This document shows, piece after piece, positions 7,387 through 13,313 of a DNA stretch of 13,481 bases. Every line of letters begins with the position of its first letter. Within the stretch, counting starts at the first letter, position 1. The notes beneath the pieces are model-generated. The model had not been told where the DNA came from. It saw nothing but the letters and a program-made list of their open reading frames with translations, and ran no database searches. The position numbers and the translations under genes were made by a program. Source of the DNA: CAZNRY01 sp964575675 (lineage in GTDB: Bacteria; Eisenbacteria; RBG-16-71-46; CAIMUX01; VGJL01); assembly GCA_964575675.1 (NCBI GenBank), contig CAZNRY010000114.1, forward strand, positions 1 to 13,481, read 5' to 3'.

Positions 7387-7590
7387 ATGCGAAGGAATGT
7401 CCGGAGAGTTCTAGCGGCGCTGATGCTGACCGTCTGTCTCTGCGGTGTCTTGATCTCCATCCCCGGTCCCGTCTCGGCCAGCGAGGAGATGGATGACTGC
7501 CTGAACGCGGGCCATGGCACGCTCACCTGCCTCTGGCGCGTCTACATGTGCCGGATCCTGACCGACTGCACCGGCGACTTCAAATGGTGA
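7387..7590 (+). CDS. Small secreted four-cysteine protein, unknown function
   Basis: This 67-residue protein resembles no family I recognise. The ATG at 7387 has a strong ribosome binding site (AGGGGG, about 6 bases upstream), better than the in-frame ATG at 7360. It has a clear signal peptide: RRNVRR, a hydrophobic core at about 8-25, then PGPVSA with likely cleavage after Ala31. The mature peptide would be about 36 residues with four cysteines, C38-x9-C48-x6-C55-x5-C61, ending TGDFKW. This spacing would allow two disulfide bonds in the periplasm or outside the cell. It precedes another exported-protein gene by 91 bases and could share its transcript. A secreted toxin, inhibitor or pheromone-like role is possible, but nothing in the sequence decides it. 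Confidence 0.65.
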   Translation: MRRNVRRVLAALMLTVCLCGVLISIPGPVSASEEMDDCLNAGHGTLTCLWRVYMCRILTDCTGDFKW

Positions 7591-7681
7591 GGGCGATGGG
7601 CGGGCGCGGCATCTGGCGAAGGCGATCGCCGGCGAGAGAACGGCCGGCGAGAGGGTGGTGGACGATGCGGCGGCGGGCGCG

Positions 7682-8380
7682 ATGACCTTCTTCCGGCTGC
7701 GCCGGCTGGCCGAGAATCGCTCCGGCCTCATGCTCGCCGCGACCATAGCGGCCGTGGCTGTCGCGGCCGCGGCCGCGGTCGTTCTACTCCTCGGAGCGGC
7801 TCCCGCGATCGCCGGCGATCCGGCCGGACTTCCGCAGGAGATGTTGGATGCGATCCGCTCCGATGCGGCCGATCGGATCATCTTCGAGGACGAGCATGGG
7901 ATCCTCCTGATCGACACGAACTTCAATCCGAAGAAGATCTACGACCCCGTGGACTCGCAGGTTCGAAACGTCCTGCGCGACAACGTTTATCGGGATCTCA
8001 TGGGGTTCATCGCCGACGGCGAGCGGGAAATGGTGGGACTGCTCCTCCTGATCAAGTCGGGGGTGTTCGTCTGGCCCTCGGATCTACGATTCCAGGCGGT
8101 TCTGGTGAAGAAGGAGCGCGTCGTCGCGACCGTGCCGATGGAGTTTGCGGTTTTCGCGCTCGTCGAGAGCGAGGAGACGCCCACTTGGTTCAAGCTGGGG
8201 GCGGGCGAGCAACGGACGCTCGTTCCCAGGGACGATCGACTCGTGCCGACGCAGTTGAAGGACATCCCTCAGATCTACCGGATCTACATGCTCTTCCCGG
8301 CGAGGATCGAGGTCGAAGGGGAGTACCGCGGCTGGGATCCGTTCAAGCTCAGGGAGGTATCGATCGAGCCGGTGCATTGA
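7682..8380 (+). CDS. Exported protein of unknown function
   Basis: This 232-residue protein belongs to no family I recognise. Basic N-terminal residues (RLRRLAENR) are followed by a long Ala/Val/Leu-rich segment (16-44) ending in PAIAG, which reads as a signal peptide or membrane anchor. The remainder is mixed alpha/beta with many hydrophobic strands and no cysteine: RIIFEDEHGILLIDTNF (65-81), REMVGLLLLIKSGVFVW (115-131), RVVATVPMEFAVFALV (146-161), IPQIYRIYMLFPARIEVEGEY (195-215). The start is uncertain: GTG 7655 and 7658 are in frame with a GAGAGG too close for good spacing, while ATG 7682 has no strong ribosome binding site. Its C-terminal codons (VSIEPVH) and stop form the first unit of a direct repeat that continues downstream. 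Confidence 0.7.
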   Translation: MTFFRLRRLAENRSGLMLAATIAAVAVAAAAAVVLLLGAAPAIAGDPAGLPQEMLDAIRSDAADRIIFEDEHGILLIDTNFNPKKIYDPVDSQVRNVLRDNVYRDLMGFIADGEREMVGLLLLIKSGVFVWPSDLRFQAVLVKKERVVATVPMEFAVFALVESEETPTWFKLGAGEQRTLVPRDDRLVPTQLKDIPQIYRIYMLFPARIEVEGEYRGWDPFKLREVSIEPVH

Positions 8381-8467
8381 GTCACCCGTGTCAGGTATCG
8401 ATCGAGCCGGTGCGCTGAATCGCGCGAGTAGAGGTGACGATCCAACTGGTGCGCTGAGTCGCGTGCG
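8355..8467. repeat. Three-unit 38/39-bp tandem repeat straddling a stop codon
   Basis: Units begin at 8355, 8393 and 8432 with AGGTATCGATCGAGCCGG in the first two and a diverged AGGTGACGATCCAACTGG in the third. Each continues TGC(A/G)(T/C)TGA(G/A)TC. The first unit holds the last codons and TGA of the upstream gene. The second would encode the same VSIEPV tail in a shifted frame. Confidence 0.85.
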
Positions 8468-8473
8468 TGGTCG

Positions 8474-8496
8474 AGCGAACCAGGCCCGAGTTCGCT
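8474..8496. promoter_or_regulatory. Inverted repeat AGCGAAC-N9-GTTCGCT
   Basis: The 7-base arms are perfect with a 9-base loop. It lies after the tandem repeat and before the dinB promoter. It could form a small hairpin without a T tract or act as a protein-binding palindrome. The half-sites resemble LexA half-sites (CGAAC/GTTCG), but the 9-base gap is too wide for the usual 4-base spacing. Confidence 0.35.
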
Positions 8497-8528
8497 AACA
8501 CATTGCAAGTGATTCAGTTGCACCGGCG

Positions 8529-8557
8529 TTGAATAACGAACATTTGTACGGTATCCT
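8529..8557 (+). promoter_or_regulatory. dinB promoter: TTGAAT, 17-base spacer, TATCCT
   Basis: TTGAAT (8529-8534) and TATCCT (8552-8557) are separated by exactly 17 bases, a sigma-70-type arrangement. A start near 8564 would give a leader of roughly 95 bases before the dinB ATG. The spacer contains the LexA-like palindrome, so repressor binding would block RNA polymerase directly. Confidence 0.6.
8537..8550. promoter_or_regulatory. LexA-like SOS box (CGAACATTTGTACG)
   Basis: The site matches the Gram-positive/actinobacterial-type LexA box CGAAC-N4-GTTCG at all but one defined base (GTACG in place of GTTCG). It lies between the -35 and -10 of the dinB promoter. dinB-type polymerases are classic SOS genes, so location and target both support the call. 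Confidence 0.65.
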
Positions 8558-8579
8558 AATTGAAGAGGTGATGGAGCGC

Positions 8580-8626
8580 CCTCCTCGGTGGGGAGGTGCC
8601 GTCCTACCTTTCCCTATGAGGGGAGG
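8580..8626 (+). other. Two short hairpins in the dinB leader
   Basis: CCTCC (8580-8584) can pair with GGAGG (8592-8596) over a 7-base loop. CCTTTCCC (8607-8614) can pair with GGGGAGG (8620-8626) over TATGA, giving seven pairs with wobbles. Because the arms are similar, the first CCTCC could also pair with the second GGAGG. There is no T tract. They precede the dinB ribosome binding site AGAGG (8648-8652) by about 20 bases. Confidence 0.3.
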
Positions 8627-8659
8627 CTGTCACGCTTCTTTCAAGTCAGAGGTACCGTC

Positions 8660-9856
8660 ATGCCTTCCTCTGCCCGGGTGCTCCTTCATCTGGATCTGGA
8701 TGCTTTCTTCGCGCAGGCGGAGGTCCTCGCCGCGCCATCGCTCAGCGGCAAGCCCCTGATCGTGGGAGGAACCCCCGGCGCGAGGGGGGTGGTCGCGACG
8801 GCATCCTACGAAGCGCGCCGCTTCGGTATCAGTTCCGGTATGTCTCTCGGGGAGGCTGCGCGCAGGTGCCCCGCCGCGATTTTCCTCCCCTGCCATCCCG
8901 CGAGGTACTTCGATCTCTCGGCGAGGCTCCTGAAGATCCTATTGAACCGCACACCCGTGGTCGAGGTAGCGAGCATCGACGAGGCGTACCTCGACGCAAC
9001 GCGCCTGGTCGCAGATCTTGCGGCGGGGTACGAGCTCGCACAATCGATCCAGGGCGAGGTGCGCGACACCCTTCGCCTTTCGTGCAGCATCGGCGTGGGG
9101 GAGAGCAAGCTCGTCGCCAAGATGGCCGCGGGCTTGCACAAGCCGGGAGGGCTCGCATGCCTCGATCGGGCGGCGTTCCGCGCGCGGTTTCATCCCGAGC
9201 ACGTTTCGGTTCTCTACGGGGTCGGGCCTGCGACCGCGCCCAAGCTCGAGAGGATCGGGATTCACACGATCGCCGATCTTGCCTCGACGCCCGATCACGT
9301 CCTGAGCGCCCTATTCGGCGTCTGGGGACCGCTCCTCGGCGCCGCAGCCCGGGGGGACGACGAGAGTCCCGTGGTTCCCTACCACGCGCGACCCAAGGCG
9401 AAATCGCTCGGGCACGAGTACACTCTTCCGCGTGACCAGGACGATCGGGGAGAGGTGCTGAAAGTCCTGCTCGGACTTTGCGACGAGGTGGCGAGCGATC
9501 TGCGCGCGGAGGGATGGAGGGCAGGCGCGGTCCATATCAAGGTCCGCTGGTCGGATTGGACGTTGATCGGCCGGCAGAGGACGCTCGATTCCCCTACCGA
9601 TTCCACGAGGAGGCTGTTCAACGCGGGGCGGAGGCTCTTCGAGCAGAATGACACGGGCAAGGCGGTGCGCTTGATTGGTATCTCGGCTGCCAATCTCTCG
9701 CCCGCGAAACGGGCGGTCGATCCAGGCGATCTCTTCGGCGACCGGGACGGCCGGGAGATAGACGCGGCGATCGACGAACTCCGAGATTCGTTCGGACGCG
9801 AGGCGATCAAGAGGGCATCATTGATTGCCGGCGAAGCACGGGGCCGCGGTATGTGA
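8660..9856 (+). CDS. dinB: DNA polymerase IV (Y-family, DinB)
   Basis: This 398-residue Y-family translesion polymerase is of normal length. The palm motif HLDLDAFFAQAE begins at His10, with Asp12 as the first metal ligand and Phe16-Phe17 in the steric-gate region. SIDEAYLD (105-112) supplies Asp107 and Glu108, equivalent to E. coli Asp103/Glu104. Fingers sequence VVATASYEARRFGISSGMSL, the helix-hairpin-helix part (VLYGVGPATAPKLERIGIHTIADLA) and a little-finger domain follow. Near the C-terminus, PGDLFGD is a plausible weak sliding-clamp motif in place of QLSLF, followed by AIDELRDSFG. ATG 8660 is chosen because AGAGG lies 7 bases upstream and HLDLD then starts at the usual position; the frame opens at 8588. 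A LexA-like box in its promoter suggests DNA-damage induction. Confidence 0.95.
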   Translation: MPSSARVLLHLDLDAFFAQAEVLAAPSLSGKPLIVGGTPGARGVVATASYEARRFGISSGMSLGEAARRCPAAIFLPCHPARYFDLSARLLKILLNRTPVVEVASIDEAYLDATRLVADLAAGYELAQSIQGEVRDTLRLSCSIGVGESKLVAKMAAGLHKPGGLACLDRAAFRARFHPEHVSVLYGVGPATAPKLERIGIHTIADLASTPDHVLSALFGVWGPLLGAAARGDDESPVVPYHARPKAKSLGHEYTLPRDQDDRGEVLKVLLGLCDEVASDLRAEGWRAGAVHIKVRWSDWTLIGRQRTLDSPTDSTRRLFNAGRRLFEQNDTGKAVRLIGISAANLSPAKRAVDPGDLFGDRDGREIDAAIDELRDSFGREAIKRASLIAGEARGRGM

Positions 9857-9873
9857 TTCCCGTTTGACCGCGG
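9844..9873. other. Inverted repeat CCGCGGT-N16-ACCGCGG spanning the dinB stop
   Basis: Two perfect 7-base arms flank a 16-base loop that contains the dinB TGA. It ends 29 bases before the DUF72 start. It could be a weak hairpin between the two genes; without a T tract it is not a standard terminator. Confidence 0.3.
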
Positions 9874-9902
9874 GGCGGCGATCGAGGAGGGAAACGTAGG
9901 AA

Positions 9903-10697
9903 ATGATCTGGATCGGCACCTCCGGCTATTCCTTCGACGATTGGGGAGGGATCTTCTACCCGCGCGGCATCAAGCCGGGCGAGCGGTTGAACTACTACGC
10001 GACCCGCTTCCGTGCGGTCGAGGTCAACTCGACCTACTACCGTCTTCCACCTCCCGTCGTTCTCGCGCAGATGGAGAAGAAGACCCCCCCGGGGTTCCGG
10101 TTCGTCGTCAAGATGCACCAGGACGTCACGCACATGCGTTCGGCCGACGATGCCCACTTTCGCTCCTTCCTCGACGTGATCCGGCCCCTCGAGGATGCGG
10201 GTAAGTTCCACGGAGCGCTCGCGCAGTTCCCGTACTCGTTCCGTTGCACGCGTGAGGCGGTCGGTCATCTCGACAAGATCCGTAAGCGGATGGGTGATCG
10301 GCCGGTCTTCGTCGAGTTCCGCCATGATTCCTGGGCCCGCGACGGGACGTTCGACTACCTCAAGAAGAGCGGCCTCGGCTTCTGCGTCGTGGACGAGCCG
10401 CGCCTGGCCGGCCTCTTCCCGCCCCTGGTTCGGGAGACCAACGGCGTCGGGTACGTACGGTTCCACGGGCGCAACGAGCAAAACTGGTGGGGGGGAGGTG
10501 GCGACCGGTACGACTACGACTACCCCGACCGGGAACTCCTCGAATGGGTCGATTCGATCGCGGAATTGGGGTCGCGGACGACCGACACCTACCTCTTTTT
10601 CAACAACTGCCATGCCGGGCGCGCGGCCCGGAACGCCCGCCGCATGGCGGAACTGCTTGGCATAGAAGGGCCGTCGGGAGAGTTGGATGGACTTTAG
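9903..10697 (+). CDS. DUF72 domain protein (YecE-like)
   Basis: This 264-residue protein is of typical length for DUF72, a widespread family with a TIM-barrel fold and no established biochemical role. Visible hallmarks are the start IWIGTSGYSFDDW (2-14), RFRAVEVNSTYYRLP (35-49), FRFVVKMHQDVTH (65-77), FVEFRHDSW (136-144, with Glu138, Arg140 and His141), YVRFHGRNEQNWW (184-196) and LFFNNCHAG..ARNA (231-245). AGGAGGG stands about 11 bases before the ATG, with a second AGG nearer. It lies 46 bases after dinB in the same direction, so it could be carried on the SOS transcript, though the inverted repeat between them may reduce readthrough. Asn235-Cys236 replaces the common ND.GG of this loop. Confidence 0.92.
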   Translation: MIWIGTSGYSFDDWGGIFYPRGIKPGERLNYYATRFRAVEVNSTYYRLPPPVVLAQMEKKTPPGFRFVVKMHQDVTHMRSADDAHFRSFLDVIRPLEDAGKFHGALAQFPYSFRCTREAVGHLDKIRKRMGDRPVFVEFRHDSWARDGTFDYLKKSGLGFCVVDEPRLAGLFPPLVRETNGVGYVRFHGRNEQNWWGGGGDRYDYDYPDRELLEWVDSIAELGSRTTDTYLFFNNCHAGRAARNARRMAELLGIEGPSGELDGL

Positions 10698-10740
10698 AAA
10701 CGCCTGCGGATGGCCGTGCGATGCCGCCCCGGGTCTCTTT

Positions 10741-10773
10741 GTCGCACCGGACATGTCATTTCATGTCGCACCG
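10741..10773. repeat. Direct repeat GTCGCACCG flanking palindrome GACATG-N6-CATGTC
   Basis: GTCGCACCG occurs at 10741-10749 and 10765-10773, 24 bases apart. Between and overlapping them is a perfect 6-base-arm palindrome (10750-10755 with 10762-10767). Repeated short sites of this kind are found at ends of some insertion sequences (IS21-like), so this could be a remnant end, but no transposase is near. Confidence 0.4.
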
Positions 10774-11033
10774 TGGAGAGCGGCCTCCGCCGACGCAATG
10801 TCAACCGCCTGAGCCGCCGACCGTTGCGTGATTCTCGATAAGGCCCCGTAGATGGCAGCGATCCTGCTTCCATGGATCCGCGCTGGGGTTGGTTCGGTCG
10901 GTTGCGGCTTGTGCAGCCGGTCATCGGGAGGCGAGATCGGTTGCCCTGGGGGGTGTCGGCATCATGCTGACGCATGGGCGCTCGGCACGGACGCTCCGAC
11001 CGAACTTCCCCGGCGCCATTTTCTATCATCAGC

Positions 11034-11110
11034 GTCCCTGGCCCGTCCCTGGCCCGTCTCTGGCCCGTCCCTGGCCCGTCCCTGGCCCGTCTCTGGCCCG
11101 TCCCTGCCGG
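11034..11110. repeat. 11-bp minisatellite with 33-bp higher-order period
   Basis: Six complete units and one diverged unit follow without gaps. Unit A is GTCCCTGGCCC and unit B is GTCTCTGGCCC, in the order A-A-B-A-A-B-A'. The regular B every third unit shows that a 33-bp block was itself duplicated. It ends 112 bases before the next gene's ATG. Confidence 0.92.
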
Positions 11111-11222
11111 CCTCTTCTGCGCCCTTCCAGGGCCTTCCCGCGTCCCTTCGGCGACCCTACCCGGCCCCGGCCTCTTCCGGTACACTCTCCCCGAAACGCG
11201 AGCCCAAAGGAGTAGACGACGA

Positions 11223-12134
11223 ATGTTTTCATTTCCAGGCCGCCGGAGTGTTCCGCGGTGGATCGCTTCGGCGGGAATCCTCACCGGGTTGGTTCTCATG
11301 ATTGATTTCGCGCGGGGTCAAGAGTCGGCCGACGATCGGATCATCGGCCGCTTCGACAAGATGGTCACCTTCAACCTCGACAATGAGCACGTGCTGCCCT
11401 CGACGCAGATCGACTCCCTGATGTCGACGATCGGCGGCAAGCCGGTTCCGGAACGGATCGCGTTCTGGGCCGATTGGTTTCAGAGAGACGGCCGCGCCCG
11501 CTATCTCTTCGGGCTCGATCCGGGCGGTTATGTGACCGAGGGACGGATGTGCGACGATTTCCAGACCGATTGCGTCCTCTTCGTCTACCGGACGACGGAG
11601 CTCGGGCGCTCGACGAGCGCGCGCGAGGCGGTCCAGTTCGCCTTCGGCACGCGTTTCTACAGCGCGGGCGTCGAGGAGGCGATCCTTCCCGACGGCCGCG
11701 TCCGCTACGACGTCCCGGCCCACTTCGACTATTCCGAGGAGATTTTCCGCAGCGGGATCTGGGGGAAGGACGTGACCCCGACGATCGGCCCTGTCGAGCC
11801 GGATCCGGGCAACGCCCGCTTCCCCGCGGGAACCTTGTCGTTCGTCCCGAGAGGGAAGATCGATTACACGGCGTTTCGATCGGGCGACATCGTCTTCTTT
11901 CTCCTTAACGAGAATCTCCCGAAGGGCGCGGAGGCGCGCGCGCAGGGGGTCCTGATCCAGCACCTTGGGATTCTCATGCACGAGGGCGGCGAGACATTTC
12001 TCATCCACGCCGCGAAGACAGGCCTTGCCGGGATCTACGATGGGGGCAAGATCGAGCGCGTCGCTCTGAGGACCTACCTGGACCGCATCGACCTCTTCAA
12101 GGGCCTCGTGGTGGCGAGGATCGAGGAGTTCTAG
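11223..12134 (+). CDS. Exported DUF1460/NlpC-P60-like putative cysteine amidase
   Basis: This 303-residue protein has an N-terminal signal or anchor (basic GRRSVPRW, hydrophobic 14-29) ending near FARGQ. The body resembles the DUF1460 family (N-acetylmuramoyl-L-alanine amidase-like, NlpC/P60-related fold). Cys117 in TDCVLF is the candidate nucleophile. A central stretch with RFYSAGVEEAI and HFDYSEEIF follows, then SGDIVFFLL (220-228), QHLGILMHEGGETFLIHAA (246-264) with His247 and His262, and a closing R.YLDRIDLFKGLVVARI. The Asp-Cys, His-x-Gly and His-Ala-Ala pattern fits a Cys-His dyad or triad acting on cell-wall peptides in the periplasm. The start is ATG 11223 because AGGAG lies 10 bases upstream; the frame is open earlier through the minisatellite but that part is not protein-like. 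The family call is moderately sure, the substrate unproven. Confidence 0.7.
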   Translation: MFSFPGRRSVPRWIASAGILTGLVLMIDFARGQESADDRIIGRFDKMVTFNLDNEHVLPSTQIDSLMSTIGGKPVPERIAFWADWFQRDGRARYLFGLDPGGYVTEGRMCDDFQTDCVLFVYRTTELGRSTSAREAVQFAFGTRFYSAGVEEAILPDGRVRYDVPAHFDYSEEIFRSGIWGKDVTPTIGPVEPDPGNARFPAGTLSFVPRGKIDYTAFRSGDIVFFLLNENLPKGAEARAQGVLIQHLGILMHEGGETFLIHAAKTGLAGIYDGGKIERVALRTYLDRIDLFKGLVVARIEEF

Positions 12135-12164
12135 CCGGCGCTCGGAGCTTCCTGTTGTCCGCGA

Positions 12165-12962
12165 CTACACGACCGCTGCGGAGCGTTCCTCCGCGGCCGG
12201 CTCATCGCTCTTCAGCATCTCGCCGAGATGGCTCCGCAACTCCGATGGATTCGCCAGACGCGTGATCGTCCCGCGCTGGGCGACGGAGATGCGGCGCGTC
12301 TCCTCCGAGACGGCGATCGCAATCGCATCGGTCTCCTCTGAAAGTCCGACGATCGCGCGGTGCCGCGTTCCGAGCGTGCGGTCGAGGGATGGATTCTGGC
12401 TGAGCGGGAGGATGCATCCGGCGGCGACGAGCTGGTTGCCCCGGATGACGACGGCGCCGTCGTGCAGGGGAGAGGGGGACGTGAAGATCGTCTCGATCAG
12501 CTCAGCTGAGACGACCGCCTCGATCGGCGTGCCGGTTTCGACGTAGGAACGAAGCCCGACGTTGCGCTCGATCACGACGATTCCGCCGAGCCCCTTCTTG
12601 CTCATCGACTCCAGCGCCTTCTGGACCTCGCCGAGGCTCGCCGCTTCGCCCACGCGGAGGAGCTGCTTGAAGAGCGGGTTCTGTCCGAACTGCGTGAGGG
12701 CCTTGCGTAGCTCGGGCTGGAAGAGGATCAAGAAGCCGATCACCCAGACGGTTTTCAGGCTGCTCAAGAGCCAGTCGAGGGACGAGAGCTGCAGCCACTC
12801 GGCTGTCACCGCGAGGATCGCCAGGGCGGCGAGGCTCAGGATCATCTGCGTCGCGCGGGTTCCGCGGATCAAGAGGAGGATCCGGTAGATCAGATAGGCG
12901 ACGATCAACACGTCGAAGATTTCGAGGATCAGACGGTAGTTGATCGCCACGGGCCCCTCCAT
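12165..12962 (-). CDS. cdaA: Diadenylate cyclase, CdaA type
   Basis: This 265-residue membrane enzyme makes cyclic di-AMP from two ATP. It has three N-terminal membrane spans (about 13-33, 40-55 and 68-82), then the linker FQPELRKALTQFG (81-93) and the DAC domain. Catalytic motifs are PLHDGAVVI with Asp168-Gly169-Ala170, and LGTRHRAIVGLSEETDA with Arg200-His201-Arg202. C-terminal residues 236-265 are charged and Ala/Glu-rich. Length and order match CdaA rather than DisA. The usual partner gene cdaR (YbbR domain) and glmM are not next to it in the window: it converges with the DUF1460 gene (30 bases apart), and upstream is repeat DNA. The ATG at 12962 lacks a clear Shine-Dalgarno; TACGAT about 18 bases upstream may be a -10 giving a very short leader. 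Confidence 0.95.
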   Translation of the reverse strand: MEGPVAINYRLILEIFDVLIVAYLIYRILLLIRGTRATQMILSLAALAILAVTAEWLQLSSLDWLLSSLKTVWVIGFLILFQPELRKALTQFGQNPLFKQLLRVGEAASLGEVQKALESMSKKGLGGIVVIERNVGLRSYVETGTPIEAVVSAELIETIFTSPSPLHDGAVVIRGNQLVAAGCILPLSQNPSLDRTLGTRHRAIVGLSEETDAIAIAVSEETRRISVAQRGTITRLANPSELRSHLGEMLKSDEPAAEERSAAVV

Positions 12963-13061
12963 CGACCGGGTCGCGCGAATCGTAGCGCATCGGGGGGCTG
13001 TCCGCCATTAGATGATCGCTCGTTCGGTGCAGGTCGCTCCCAGGCGATTCATTCGGAGGTT

Positions 13062-13077
13062 GCCCGCGGCTCGTTCG
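13062..13077 (+). repeat. Dispersed repeat, truncated left module (16 bp)
   Basis: GCCCGCGGCTCGTTCG is identical to the first 16 bases of the left modules at 7033 and 13143. The following bases differ, so it is a partial copy. Confidence 0.65.
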
Positions 13078-13142
13078 GGGAATCGCCTCCGCTCGACGCA
13101 GGACGCGCTCACTGCAGCATCGCTCCTGCATGACCGCCTTGG

Positions 13143-13243
13143 GCCCGCGGCTCGTTCGCCATGTCCCTTCGCGCGACTGCTCCGGCGGGCGACTGCCACG
13201 GTCGTCGCGCCGTTCTTGCCCCGCCTGCGCTCTGGCGTCGCGC
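13143..13243 (+). repeat. Dispersed repeat, copy C (left module plus right module)
   Basis: Bases 13143-13175 are identical to 7033-7065, and 13227-13243 are identical to 7153-7169. The intervening 51 bases do not match the middle module of the 7-kb copy. Order and orientation of the outer modules are the same in both copies. Confidence 0.85.
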
Positions 13244-13313
13244 TACGAGACATGGCTGCACGCCCGCGGGCCAACCTGCGACTCATGGCAGCTGCTCGCG
13301 GGTCATGTGTGGA

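Larger units (their letters stand above)
10698..11222. other. 525-base non-coding gap with a palindromic element and a minisatellite
   Basis: No gene is convincing. The long minus-strand frame here owes its length to GC bias and the repeat. It contains the 24-bp-period element at 10741-10773, the 11-bp minisatellite at 11034-11110 and the start signals of the next gene. A possible -10 TACACT (11181-11186) has no matching -35. Confidence 0.6.
12963..13313. other. Repeat-bearing intergenic stretch upstream of cdaA
   Basis: There is no supported gene. It includes the cdaA upstream region with its possible -10 TACGAT (minus strand) and the copies of the dispersed repeat. GCCCGCGGCTCGTTCG appears at 13062-13077 and again at 13143-13158, 81 bases apart. 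Confidence 0.6.

Noticed and set aside
8571..8759. Separate small gene starting at ATG 8571 before dinB
   Set aside because: The Shine-Dalgarno-like GAGGTG abuts the ATG with no spacer, and the frame runs about 100 bases into dinB with an Arg/Ser-rich shadow product.
9844..9873. Factor-independent terminator after dinB
   Set aside because: The stem has only 7 pairs with a 16-base loop and no T tract, so it is listed as an inverted repeat only.
11034..11110. CRISPR-like array
   Set aside because: The units are contiguous 11-mers without unique spacers, and no cas genes are present.
10974..11222. Longer start for the DUF1460-like gene through the minisatellite
   Set aside because: The product would be a PGPSLARLWPV repeat ahead of an intact signal peptide. 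ATG 11223 has AGGAG at suitable spacing.
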